A DNA stretch of 64,000 nucleotides from NCBI GenBank assembly GCA_032622095.1, contig CP136065.1:39685503-39749502 (forward strand), in the 5' to 3' direction. Made by a program: the position numbers and the translations under genes. The notes under the pieces were generated by a model, which was given only the letters and a program-made list of their open reading frames with translations, was not told the DNA's origin and searched no databases. Shown here one piece after another: positions 1 to 11,045 of this stretch. Numbering within the stretch: position 1 is the first letter of the stretch; every line of letters begins with the position of its first letter. Origin of the DNA: Siphonodentalium dalli (Eukaryota > Mollusca > Scaphopoda > Gadilida > Siphonodentaliidae).

Positions 1-1580
1 CCATATGGAGCCATGATAGCGTATCATCGATGGTCCCTCGTGGAGCCATGATAGCGTATCATCGATGGTCCCTCGTGGAGCCATGATAGCGTATCATCGG
101 TGGTCCCTCGTGGAGCCATGATAGCGTATCATCGATGGTCCCTCGTGGAGACATGATAGCGTATCATCGATGGTCCCTCGTGGAGCCATGATAGCGAATC
201 ATCGATGGTCCCTCGTGGAGCCATGATAGCGTATCATCGATGGTCCCTCGTGGAGCCATGATATCGTATCATCGATGGTCCCTCGTGGAGCCATGATAGC
301 GTATCATTGATGGTCCCTCGTGGAGACATGATAGCGTATCATCGGTGGTCCCTCGTGGAGCCATGCTAGCGTATCATCGGTGGTCCCTCGTGGAGCCATG
401 CTAGCGTATTATCGGTGGTCCCTCTAGGAGTCATGATAGCGTATCATCGATGGTCCCTCGTGGAGTCATGATAGCGTATCATCGATGGTCTCTCGTGGAG
501 CCATGATAGCGTATCATCGATGGTCCCTCGTGGAGCCATGATATCGTATCATCGGTGGTCCCTCGTGGAGCCATGATAGCGTATCATCGATGGTCCCTCG
601 TGGAGCCATGATAGGGTATCATTGATGGTCCCATATGGAGCCGTGATAGCGTATCATCGATGGTCCCTCGTGGAGCCATGATAGCGTATCATCGATGGTC
701 CCTCGTGGAGCCATGATAGCGTATCATCGGTGGTCCCTCGTGGAGCCATGATAGCGTATCATCGATGGTCCCTCGTGGAGACATGATAGCGTATCATCGA
801 TGGTCCCTCGTGGAGCCATGATAGCGTATCATCGATGGTCCCTCGTGGAGCCATGATAGCGTATCATCGATGGTCCCTCGTGGAGCCATGATAGCGTATC
901 ATCGATGGTCCCTCGTGGAGCCATGATAGGGTATCATCGATGGTCCCATATGGAGCCATGATAGCGTATCATCGATGGTCCCTCGTGGAGCCATGATAGC
1001 GTATCATCGATGGTCCCTCGTGGAGCCATGATAGCGTATCATCGGTGGTCCCTCGTGGAGCCATGATAGCGTATCATCGATGGTCCCTCGTGGAGCCATG
1101 ATATCGTATCATCGATGGTCCATCGTGGAGCCATGATAGCGTATCATCGGTGGTCCCTCGTGGAGCCATGATATCGTATCATCGATGGTCCCTCGTGGAG
1201 CCATGATAGCGTATCATCGATGGTCCCTCGTGGAGCCATGATAGCGTATCATTGATGGTCCCTCGTGGAGCCATGATAGCGTATCATCGATGGTCCCTCG
1301 TGGAGCCATGATAGCGTATCATCGATTGTCCCTCGTGGAGCCATGATAGCGTATCATCGATGGTCCCTCGTGGAGCCATTATAGCGTATCATCGATGGTC
1401 CCTCGTGGAGCCATGATAGCGTATCATCGATGGTCCCTCGTGGAGCCATGATAGCGTATCATCGATGGTCCCTCATGGAGCCATGATAGCGTATCATCGA
1501 TGGTCCCTCGTGGAGCCATGATAGCGTATCATCGATGGCCCCTCGTGGAGCCATGATAGCGTAATCGGTGGTCCCTCGTG
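1..1580. repeat. 35-bp satellite array, about 45 units
   Basis: A tandem array of a 35-bp unit that contains GGAGCCATGATAGCGTATCA followed by TCGATGGTCCCTCG. It runs from the window edge to about 1580, so its true left end is unknown. Each unit carries the short palindrome ATGATA-GCG-TATCAT and the self-complementary ATCGAT. A marker variant (CCATATGGAG) sits at 1, 631 and 946, spaced 630 and 315 bp apart, that is 18 and 9 units. Following units repeat the same order of private variants (third unit with TCGGTGG; fifth unit GAGACATG after the first two markers). This is a higher-order repeat of 9 monomers. No open reading frame is maintained. Confidence 0.97.
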
Positions 1581-1611
1581 ATGCTTGTTTTTACTAGTGG
1601 GGTTTTGTAAT

Positions 1612-2062
1612 GGTTACACTGGTGTAAATAGGGTTCGGAGTGACATCTAGCGGATGCGGGAGCAAGATATAGGAGCGAATAAAATAGACACTGCGCCCCG
1701 ATTAGTCAATAGCCTTGTGTGCTTTTCGCATAAAACAATCATCACACCTCTTCCCTATGATTTCCCATTGGTAAAATAACCATTGACACAGGAATTAACC
1801 CTTTGTAGTAAAGTTTGAATTTTTTGGTGTGGTCTAAAATATGACAGTATTTTTTAATGCGGTTCTGACACTAGTTACGAAAACACAAGATTTAAAGGTG
1901 AATTCCCTGGTAGGGAGACAATATTTTTTTTTTTTTTAAGTTTCCCAAAATGTCAATTTTTCAGATTTAAAGAAAATTTTGGACCCAACATTTATATTGC
2001 CAACTGTATACGCTAAAATGTTAGCACTGAGGCCTATGGAAAACATTTACACCAATGTAACC
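1612..2062. mobile_element. Non-autonomous TIR transposon (MITE), 451 bp
   Basis: The element begins GGTTACACTGGTGTAAAT and ends with ATTTACACCAATGTAACC, an 18-bp terminal inverted repeat with one mismatch. Both ends are flanked by TAAT (1608-1611 and 2063-2066), a likely 4-bp target duplication, although TA or TAA are possible alternatives. The interior is AT-rich with a poly-T run near 1925-1939 and no coding sequence. It lies just right of the 35-bp satellite. The superfamily cannot be assigned from the ends alone. Confidence 0.7.
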
Positions 2063-2066
2063 TAAT

Positions 2067-2490
2067 GTTAGATGTGAATGAGCGAATGGCGGCATATAAA
2101 CAATAACACTTTAAAAGCACAAACAATTTTAAATTCCGTCTTTTACATTATTACAGACAACAGCATGTGCTTTTTTGGTCCTTAGCCAGATTGTTTGGAT
2201 TCTAGTCAAGTGTTGAGAATATTGGCGCTCAAGAATATTCTTTATTACACGCTTGTTCCCAGAAGTACAGTGTTACTGCTGTTCCATATTTACAAATACG
2301 TACGTTCCATACGCATCTCGTTGACGTAAAATTGCGTACACGACGTTCGCATCAACCATGAAACCGGAACTATAAAATAAAAGCATCACCACACATGACA
2401 AAACACGCCCTCTATGTGCCTAAATAAACCTTCCAAGTCTGTATTTTTAATGCACGGATTCTAGGACGCGAAGCATGTAATAAACACAGA
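2067..2490. other. Unassigned spacer
   Basis: No gene, tandem repeat or inverted repeat recognised between the MITE and the hairpin at 2491. Confidence 0.5.
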
Positions 2491-2634
2491 ACGACACGAT
2501 GTGTAAATGGGTTTGTCGATATGGCACTCGTGCTGTCGCGGAAGGATAGAACCCGAGACGCAAGCGCCTCTCGTTCTATCCTTCCGCGACAGCACTCGTG
2601 TCGTATCGACAACCCCATTTACACATCGTGTCGT
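2491..2634. repeat. Long hairpin (fold-back element)
   Basis: A near-perfect inverted repeat of about 60-bp arms: ACGACACGATGTGTAAATGG at 2491 is mirrored by CCATTTACACATCGTGTCGT ending at 2634. The inner arms read GCTGTCGCGGAAGGATAGAA and its complement, around a short loop near 2555. Open frames on both strands here merely read through the hairpin. It is probably a small fold-back MITE; no target duplication could be fixed. Confidence 0.75.
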
Positions 2635-3029
2635 TCCGTATATTCATGTAGCGGTCGCGTTGTAAATAAAGAAGGCCGAATATACTTCTCTGCCCAAGAG
2701 ACCAAGATCTATTGGTCACGTGTGGTCGTTATACGCTTTGTGTGCATGGTCACCGAAGTTAAACAATTTTAACATCGAGCCCATTTAGTCCTTGGTGGTT
2801 GACCGGTTGGTGATTTCGAGCGCTGTAACTTTCGGTGCTACTCCCGCACTTCTCTCACTGCGACTCCCGCACTTCTCTCACTGCACATAGCGTGGTGCGG
2901 CCGATCTGAGGTAAGATTCGGTGAATATAAAAAAAAGAAAATCATTCATTAAAATGTACTTTTACTTCCAAGAACTAGAAATTTAGACAGTTGTTTGAAA
3001 GTAGTATAACCTGACCCTTTCTGCAATAC
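2635..3029. other. Spacer with a 23-bp duplication
   Basis: Mostly featureless. The 20-mer CTCCCGCACTTCTCTCACTG occurs at 2841 and again at 2864, a two-copy tandem of period 23. Confidence 0.6.
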
Positions 3030-3508
3030 TAAGCAGACGACAGTCACGGATATAACTACATCTTCACTGGATAAAGACACAAACGTACTCAATAATGAGC
3101 AGACGAGTCACTGATACATGTATAACTACAGCTTCACCGGGTAAAGGCATACTGGTACTCAATAACGAGCCTACGAAAGCCACCGATATAATTACAGCTT
3201 CACTGGATAAAGACATACAGGTACTCAATAATGAGCAGACGAGTCACTGATATAACTACAGCTTCACCGGGTAAACACATACTGGTACTCAATAATGTAT
3301 TAATGAGCCTACGAAAGCCACCGATATAATTACAGCTTCACTGGATAAAGACATACAGGTACTCAATAATGAGCAGACGAGTCACTGATATAACTACAAC
3401 TTCACCGAGTAAACACATACTGGTATACTCAATAATGACTAATGAGCCTACGAAAGACACCGATATAATTATACAGCTTCACCAGATAAATAGACACTGG
3501 TACTCAAG
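3030..3508. repeat. Degenerate 61-67-bp tandem repeat, about 7 units
   Basis: Units run through TACTCAATAATGAGC, then a CACTGATATAACTACAGCTTC-like block and GGTAAAGACATACAGG. Two unit types alternate: one with AGCAGACGAGTCACTG and one with AGCCTACGAAAGCCACCG. The true period is therefore a dimer of about 125-130 bp. The last unit fades out near 3508. Confidence 0.85.
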
Positions 3509-4072
3509 TGGAACTGAATAAGAATGTGGCCAAAGTTACCAACTTTACAGTTGGAAAACATCCAGCTATATATGCGATCCTGGTTTGAAAAATTCCCACA
3601 GTTGGACAGTTTTAGGCATAAATTGAACATTCCAACTAAGCGGTGGAGGTTGGAACTTTTCGGCTTCTCCGCGTTCGTATGTTCTTGTCTTAAAGGGAGT
3701 GGAACTGGAAACACAATGTTTGACCTTATGGCAATGTACACTTCACACAATGCAAAAAACTGCACACTTCTGTCCATTTCGGTCAAATATTTTAAACATA
3801 GTTTTCTTTCCACCCGCATAGAACTACCTAAATTACAGTGTACATATTGTCGCTGGTTATGTCTGGCTAAGATCGTCGCAGTGTGGGCTAGACGAGGTTG
3901 TCGCGGGTTCTAACCCCGACATGGCCGAAAATCGGGACCGATTTTCAAGCTTAATTTGAGATGAGGGGATCTTGATGACATTCCGATCGATACATGGTCA
4001 TTTGGATAAGAAATGAGAATTTGTTCAATATATATTTTTTATAAATTAATGCGAAAATCCATTTAGAAAGGG
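3509..4072. other. Unassigned stretch with overlapping open frames on both strands
   Basis: Frames of 129 aa (+, 3524-3913) and 116 aa (-, 3469-3819) overlap almost fully. Neither shows a recognisable domain, and both start inside or beside the tandem repeat, so I do not call a gene. A short hairpin (GAAAATCGG-GA-CCGATTTTC) lies at 3927-3946. Confidence 0.4.
3862..3920 (+). other. Possible tRNA-like SINE head (pol III A and B boxes)
   Basis: TGGCTAAGATCG near 3862 resembles an internal A box. GGGTTCTAACCCC near 3904 resembles a B box, about 42 bp downstream, inside a small stem GTCG...CGAC. The intervening bases do not fold as a proper cloverleaf, so this is at best a tRNA-derived SINE head or a decayed tRNA. 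It could equally be coincidence. Confidence 0.25.
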
Positions 4073-4076
4073 TTAA

Positions 4077-4439
4077 CGTGATGTGAAATACTCCGGTAGG
4101 GTGATCAACTAGAAATGAAAAAAACTCTTGTTCAAAGTAGTTATTCTTTCAAATATTATATCCAAATTAACAACACACACCGTCATCCTTATATATTCAT
4201 TAAAGGGAGCTCGATGGTGAAATTCCTTTCGTTAGTTTATCGCCTATAGTTGTATCTCGAATCAAGGTGTAAATATTGACAATTGAGAGTAGTTCGGACA
4301 ATGTTTTCTATGGAGTGATACGGTCGATGTGCTTGACATTTTCGGCGATGTTAGTAGAAATATACATTCCTCCTGTTGACATAGCGCCTGAATACTAATT
4401 TATCAGTTTCACTCACCAGAGTAAGTCCATCATATGTCT
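4077..4439 (+). mobile_element. TTAA-flanked 360-bp MITE, copy 1
   Basis: Diverged copy of a dispersed family also present at 4748-5105 (+) and 61211-61570 (-). It starts near GTGATGTGAAATACTCC and ends ATCATATGTCT. It is flanked by TTAA at 4073-4076 and 4440-4443, suggesting piggyBac-type insertion. Shared internal blocks include ACACACCGTCAT and TAGTTGTATCTCGAATC. Non-coding. Confidence 0.7.
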
Positions 4440-4747
4440 TTAAACTAAGGTTTGACCTCTAACAAAGGTCATATATAAACAACAAAGAACTTCTAGCCAC
4501 GTCCCTAACTCGGTGTTATGGTGAATTCAAACGACAGGAGTAGTTCTCTAAATCATACGCCCAGAGCCAGAGTAAATATTCATAGCATCGATCTACTTCA
4601 GTCTGTATAAACATACACTCAGAGTTATACTGACATACTGAATCTATCACAGTACCATCGAAATGTTATTTTCCTGGAAGCATGCAGGCTTCCCCAAAAT
4701 TCCGGTCAAATTACCATGCCATTAATCGCTCCGATTGGACACATTAA
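4440..4747. other. Spacer between two MITE copies
   Basis: Nothing recognised; it ends in the TTAA (4744-4747) of the next element. Confidence 0.5.
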
Positions 4748-5105
4748 AGTTATGTGTAACAGTCTTTAATGTGATCAAATAGAAATTGAGAATAATCGTG
4801 CTCAAAGTGGTTATGTTTTACGAATAGTAATCCAAATTGACAAGACACACCGTCATTCTAATATATAAACTAAACGCAGTGAGTCTCGACGACGAAGTCA
4901 TTTGTGTCATTTTGTCGCCGATAGTTGTTTCCCAAATCGAGATGAAAATTGAGTGTAGTTCAGAGGATGTTTTCTATAGAGATGTATGGCCGTTTTCTTT
5001 GAAAATTTCGGCGAAGTTAGTAGATTGCTACATCCTCCAGGCTGGCATTGCTCCTGAATACTAACTTATATATTTCACGCACCCGGACAAGTCCATAATA
5101 TGTCT
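4748..5105 (+). mobile_element. TTAA-flanked 360-bp MITE, copy 2
   Basis: Same family and orientation as 4077-4439. The left flank is TTAA (4744-4747); the right flank has decayed to TTAT. The 75-aa frame at 4837-5064 is a read-through of the element with no supporting domain. Confidence 0.7.
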
Positions 5106-5217
5106 TTATATTTTATCTTCGTGCTACACTGATAGTGAATTCTGATTGTCTGTTCGGGATAACGAAAGTCCACGACAAGTAGTCAAATCCCTATATGTTG
5201 GTCTATAGTCAACTTAA

Positions 5218-5555
5218 AGGGTAGTCTATACACTAAATCCGGCCATTTATGGGACCATCTCCTTTTATACTCAACACAACAAATGAATGAATTTGAGCCA
5301 TGGATGAGTGCAAAATACAATCATTTACTGTATGAAAGATACAAACATCATGGTAATTATAATGAAAATTAATTTATGACTCCAATCATAAATTCATTTT
5401 CATTATAATTACCATGTTGTTTGCATCGTTCATAGAGCACACGAGTGTATTTTGCACTAATCCATGGCTCAAATTCATTCATTTGTTGCATATATTCTGT
5501 TGAGTATAAAAAGATATGGTCCCATAAATAGCCGGATTTAGTATACAATACCCCA
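5218..5555. mobile_element. Fold-back MITE with TTAA duplications, copy 1
   Basis: A 338-bp fold-back: nearly the whole element is an inverted repeat (left GACCATCTCCTTTTATACTC, mirrored by a related GTATAAAAAGATATGGTC). The ends read AGGGTAGTCTATACACTAAA and TTTAGTATACAATACCCCA, and the flanks are TTAA at 5214-5217 and 5556-5559. Related copies lie at 53572-53869 and 57339-57672. Target site and end type fit a piggyBac-like MITE. Transcripts would form a long double-stranded RNA. Confidence 0.85.
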
Positions 5556-5572
5556 TTAAGCTGGTTATCCCA

Positions 5573-6037
5573 TATAGGAATCAGGGAGCTAAATGTGTTC
5601 TAGAGTCGGGTAACGAGTACACCGTGGAATGCTAAAGGTGAAGGTAACTGAAGAATGACCTTCACCTGATACATGCGACACGTTTTTAAAGGATAACATC
5701 GCGTTTATTTGATTTGTACATCATATCTAAATAATTCAAACTGGTGAATGAATGGGGGAATGGATTTTGTGAGCGGGAAAATTATTTAACTAGCTGCTGT
5801 AGTTCTGGATTTTTCCAGATCAAATTTGGCTGTGGGATAGCCCTGTCGTACACTTGGGGATTTATTTTAAAAAGTAAACACATGACCTATGATTTTTCTA
5901 CCATTTTCGTGATCAACTGGTGTCAATCTAGCCGGGTAAACATCACTGATATGGCCTGCAGGCTTCAATTCAGTGAATTTGGCCGAAACGTTAACACTGT
6001 CGCCTATGGGAAACCATTTAGTTCCGTGATTCCTATA
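5573..6037. mobile_element. Non-autonomous TIR element, intact copy
   Basis: A 465-bp element with a 23-bp imperfect terminal inverted repeat (TATAGGAATCAGGGAGCTAA at the left; RC of TTAGTTCCGTGATTCCTATA at the right). The ends sit in TATA, compatible with a TA target site. A second copy (6933-11045) is split by a LINE. The open frame 5744-6049 lies inside it and is not supported as a gene. Confidence 0.8.
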
Positions 6038-6932
6038 AGAAAAATTTGAATTTTACGAAATTTCACGTTTCGCCATGATAAGTTGTTAATTTCATATTTT
6101 CTTATTTTCAAATGATAATGACCACATTTTGGACAGATTTAAAGAAAAAACGCATAAATTCGCCTGTAGATAGTAAAGAAAGTAATAAATCTGGGAGTTT
6201 TGCATGGACATATCAGGTACCGTTAGGGGGTCAGGGGGTCTAAAGTCCCCCTCCCCACAATTTTGAGGAGTGTTAGCCCCCCCCCCCCATTGGGAAAAGG
6301 TGGCAGTTGACCTAATTAAGCTTCCGCACTCAGTAGCCTTATCGGGGATCGTAGCCTCACCCCAAGTCGGGGGGGTGGGGTGGTGATGTCACCACCACTA
6401 GAGTTACTGTGGTGCAAGACTTTCACGGCAGGTTTGTTAAACAGACAGTATGCCCTGTCAGCTGGTCAAATTTCATGCCTGAGACTTTGTCTGATGTATC
6501 ATCATTATGTTTAGATATTTCAATTGACTCATGGTTGCTTTATATTGCTATTAAAGTATTTTTAATTTAAATTTCTGTTAATTTTGGTAAATCTTTATTA
6601 TAATCTTCATCATAAATTGCTAAATTCTACACGAAAAGGGTTAAAATTGGACAAGATATCCTCTCAAAATGTATATTAACATTTCCTCTTCAATTTAGTA
6701 ATGTTATGGTATATAAGGGCACACTTCAGTTGTACGAGATGCATCAGCTAGTTAAATTGAAAACAAATCTAATTTTTTTGGCTTTATTTTGATGATTGAC
6801 ACAAATTTTCAGGATGCCTCATATTGAAAAAATAAACAACTACTGTCCGATATAATCCATTTTTGGTTTCAGTAAGGTCTATATTTGGATAAAATACTAT
6901 AAGAAACGCTGTGTTTTACACATATACATATA
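6038..6932. other. Unassigned AT-rich spacer
   Basis: No gene or repeat family recognised. It includes a run of nine to ten C near 6281-6290 and a short G-rich stretch near 6370-6382. Confidence 0.5.
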
Positions 6933-7200
6933 TATAGGAATCAGGGAGCTAAATGTGTTCTAGAGTCGGGGAACGAGTACACCGTGGAAAGGTGAAGGCG
7001 AAGGTAACCGAAGAATGACATTCACCTGATACACGCGACACGTTTTTAAAGGATGACATCGCGTTTATTTGATTTGTACATCATATCTGAATAATTTAAA
7101 CTGGTGAATGAATGGGGGAATGGATTTTTGTGAGCGGGAAAATTATTTAACTAGCTGCTGTAGTTCTGGATTTTTCCAGATCAAATTTGGCTGTGGGATA
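6933..7200. mobile_element. Left half of TIR element copy 2, split by LINE insertion
   Basis: Matches the left part of the intact copy at 5573-6037 up to GGCTGTGGGATA, where the sequence is interrupted. The rest resumes at 10843. The two halves join in register at GGATA|GCCCTG. Confidence 0.9.
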
Positions 7201-10200
7201 GGATAGGATAGGATAGGATATTTTATTTCAATATACACATATTAATAGATGATACATTTGACAAATATTACATTGTATATTCGAGGGGTGGCATAGTCAG
7301 GCTAGACTGTCTTACTGCCGCCCCCTTAAAGATGAAAAGATGTTACGATAGGCGGTCAGGATTCATTGTACAATGCACGGCTAAATAATTATGTATCTCA
7401 CAATGGTTGCATTTAACTGGATTATATACATGGAGGGTATACGTCTATATAAATCGCTTATTGGTTACTCGATGGTTTGTCTCTTTCTTGTCAGTGGGAT
7501 GTTCCTTGAAAGTCGAGTAGGAATGTGTTGAGTGAGGTTGTGGATTGCGATATAGCGGAAGTCACTTATTGACGAGCTACCACACAGTCGGGACATCTTT
7601 GATTGTTGCATTTAATTGTTGCAGCATATTTTTTAATGCAATCGGCATGTAAACGCCGTTTGAATGTGTGCCTGAATTGGTATGATGTAAATTCGTTATC
7701 TAATTTGTTCCAGATGGTTGGATAAGAATGGAATGGTAGTTGTTGGGACAAAGATGTTCTTGGTTTTTTTTAAATAGTGGGTGCTTTTGCCGGGTGTCTG
7801 GTCCGGTTTTGCGTTTCGTAAACATGTCGGTGAATGATTCTATTAAGCGCATATAATACCAATCATGCATGAAAACAGCCGCTTGTACTTGTGGATGTCG
7901 TAGATTTTGAGTATATTTTCTTTTTTAAAAGAGGTTCTGTGTGGCTTCTATATTTCTTATTACATAAAACTCGTATCGCGCGTTTTTGAAGCATGAACAT
8001 TTTTTTGACCGCTGGGACGTGTCCCCAAATTTGAACACCGTAGACAAGATGGCTTTGTATTAGAGCATAATATAATGTTTTAAGTGCGCTACCAGGAAAG
8101 AAGTGTTTAATTTTATTGATGTGGTATATGGCATTCACCATTTTAGAACAAACTGAGGACACATGTTTTTTAAAGGTCAGGTTTTCATCTATATGGATTC
8201 CTAAGAATTTTGTGGAGGATTCGTGCTCAAGATTTCCTATCTTATTTAGTTCCGTATTACTTAAGTAAACCTTTATGAAGTTCCATTTGTCATCATTGTT
8301 CTCTGGGTGTATTAGCATATAGTTGCTTTTTTTTGTATTGATCACTAACTTATTGCTACAGCACCAATCAAATATGTTGCGTAACTCATTTTTCACATAA
8401 CTTTCTACAAGGATGCCATTTTTTCCACCAGTTACTAAAGTCGTATCGTCCGCGTATGATAAGATATCCATGGCTGTCGAATTGGACATATCGTTAACGT
8501 AAATTAAGAAAATTATTGGTCCCAGTATTGAACCCTGGGGCACTCCACACGTCACTTCCGTTAATTTAGATTTGGTACCATTGAGTTCAACATATTGCCT
8601 TCTATTTTGCAGATAGCTCCGAAACCATGAGTATGCTGTACTCCGTATGCCATAGTGATCTAGTTTATGAAGTAAAATATCGTGATTTATCGTATCAAAT
8701 GCTTTTGAGAGGTCGAGGAATAGAGCTAAAGTGGAATCTCTTGTCATGATGTCATTATTTGAGACAACTTGATCGAGGAGGTGTAATACAGGATGGAAGG
8801 TTGAATGATTAGGACGGAAGCCGTATTGGTGTTCATAGAGTATGTTTTGTTCATTTAAGAAGTCTAGTAATCGTTTATGCATTATTTTTTCGAGAAGTTT
8901 CGAGATAGCTGGAAGAATGCTGATAGGTCTGTAGTTGGAGATTTCATGAGTGGTATTATTTTTTGGGATCGGGACTACATTAGAAATTTTCATATTGTTA
9001 GGGACTATTCCATGCTCTAAGGACAAGTTAAAAATATGCAATAATGCTGGGGCTATCTCCTCAATTGTTTCCTTGATAAGTTTAGTTGATATACCATTGA
9101 AGTCCCTTGATACTTTCCCAGTCATAGAGAAACATGAGAGGATGATCTCCTGTATAGAGGTCGGAATTATTTTGAAATTGATGTCGTCTGCTTTGCGGTT
9201 ATGAAGAAAATCTGCAAAATGTGAGTCATTTTCAAATTCATTAATTTGGCTGGTTTCCCGCCCAATTGTTGAGAAAAGTCATTGAACCTTTTCGATATGA
9301 GTTTGGAATTTTCAAGTTCTATTCCGTTTTCAGTAAAAGTCTTTGTGTTAATATTTGTGCTTCCATTTATCTTCAATGCACCCTTAAGTATTTCCCATGT
9401 TTTCTTTAAGTTATTTTTATTTACTTCTAGAATATTTGTATAGTATATATTTTTACTTCTTCTGATTAGTTTATTATATAAGGTACGATAACTCAAATAT
9501 TTATTTACGTTCGTTTCCGTGGGTTTATTCAATTTGCGTAAATATAGCTGGTTCTTAACAATACTTGACTTAATCAATCCAGATGTCATCCAAGGTTCGC
9601 GTTTTATGAATTTTTTGTGTATATGTCGACTTTTGATGGGGAAAGCTAGTTCATATGCATTCATATAGATATCTAAGAAGATGTCATATGCTTGGTCGAC
9701 ATTTCTACAAGAAGTGACGGAGTCAAAGGTACAAGATTTTAAAAGATTTTTGAATCTAATTATGTTATTAGGACTAAAACTTCTTTGGTTAGTGATAGTT
9801 TCCTTATTATTGGGGCTGTTTTGTCTCTTTTGGTTAGATTCTGAATAAAATATGCCGAAGTGATCGGATACATCGCATGTGATTATACCAGATTTACATT
9901 CGCCTTGTAGATTATTGGTATATATATTATCGATAAGAGTTGCTGAATGATCAGCATGATCGAGTGGGTTTAGTTATCCTTGGCACGAATCCTCTTGTGA
10001 AAATGTTATTTATGAAATCATTCGTTTTTGTATGCGAGTTGAAATTGAAGAGGTCAATATTAAAGTCTCCTGATATATATGATTTGTGGTTATTAATTTT
10101 TTCTAGAATATCGTCGAATTTTTTCAAAAATTGATCAATGTTGGCCTTTGGTGTGGTATTTGGTCTGTAAACGCAGCCGATTATCCGAGAGTCATTTTTT

Positions 10201-10842
10201 CCTGGGTTAATTTCCACGAATATTGTTTCTATCACGTGTGGAATAAATTCACTAAGGTCGTGTAGATTTTTATAGTGGATTGATTCTTTTATGTAAAGGC
10301 ACACACCACCTCTGCCATCATCGTCGTCAGCTCTACACTTGAATTCCATAGGGTGATATCCCGGTATTTGAAAATGTGATGCTTGACGTATTTTGAATGT
10401 TTCCGTTAAAGCTATAACGTCGAATAAATTATTATTCGACTTTAAGTCGCACAGGAGATTACACAATGAATCGAAATTTGCGTTAATACTTCGACAGTTG
10501 AGGCTGAAAATTTAGATTTTTTATTTGGTTGATCTATAGCATGTGATGGTGAAATGTATGCACATTCATTGCAGGTATTAATAGCAGAATTAATCAATTC
10601 GACATTTTCCTGTTCCGCTTCGTTCCATTTCATTGTAAAGTTATATTCATCAGAATCCCGAACCTCACTCAGATTTACGTTATGTGTAGCCATGGATAAG
10701 ACCTATAATGGAATGAATGAAATATATAACCTCCACTTCAGAATGAATTAAAGATGCAAGCATGAATATGTATAGTCCGTGCACTGTTACTAGAGCTAAC
10801 CGTAATATGAAGTACATATTATTTTAATGGTGTGTTGTATTT
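7201..10842 (-). mobile_element. APE-type LINE (CR1/L2-like), decayed, with (TATCC)n tail
   Basis: A 3.6-kb minus-strand non-LTR retrotransposon inserted into the TIR element described at 6933. Its 3' end is a pentamer run, (GGATA)n on the plus strand at 7196-7220. The target duplication GGATA (7196-7200 and 10843-10847) has the same sequence as the tail unit. The 5' end leaves about 150 bp before the first reading frame. Endonuclease, reverse transcriptase and C-terminal segments are recognisable but broken by frameshifts, so the copy is dead. Placement in the CR1/L2 group rests on general layout and microsatellite tail only. Confidence 0.9.
7566..10693 (-). pseudogene. LINE ORF2 remnant: apurinic endonuclease plus reverse transcriptase
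   Basis: Four frame-shifted pieces read in order on the minus strand. 10693-10442 is an N-terminal lead-in. 10466-9951 holds the endonuclease with ALTET and GDFNID motifs; the SDHFGIF motif follows after a frameshift near 9951. 9664-9167 is the linker. 9125-7863 is the reverse transcriptase, with FLDLSKAFDTI (residues 136-146), GVPQGSILGP (194-203) and the catalytic YADD (224-227). A final piece at 7751-7566 (LPFHSYPTIWNKL...) is the usual C-terminal tail of such proteins. At least three or four frameshifts separate the pieces, and no complete protein can be made. In an active copy the enzyme would nick DNA and reverse-transcribe its RNA at the nick. Confidence 0.9.
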
Positions 10843-11045
10843 GGATAGCCCTGTCGTACACTTGGGGATTTATTTTTAAAAGTAAACGAATGACCTATGA
10901 TTTTTCTACCATTTTCGTGATCAACTGGTGTCAATCTAGCCGGGTAAACATCACTGATATGGCCTGCAAGCTTCAATTCAGTGAATTTGGCCGAAACGTT
11001 AACACTGTCGCTTATGGGAAACCATTTAGTTCCGTGATTCCCATA
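10843..11045. mobile_element. Right half of TIR element copy 2
   Basis: Continues the element interrupted at 7200 and matches 5835-6037 closely, ending GTTCCGTGATTCCCATA. Open frames on both strands (10827-11108, 10824-11153) are read-throughs and occur likewise in the intact copy. Confidence 0.9.
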
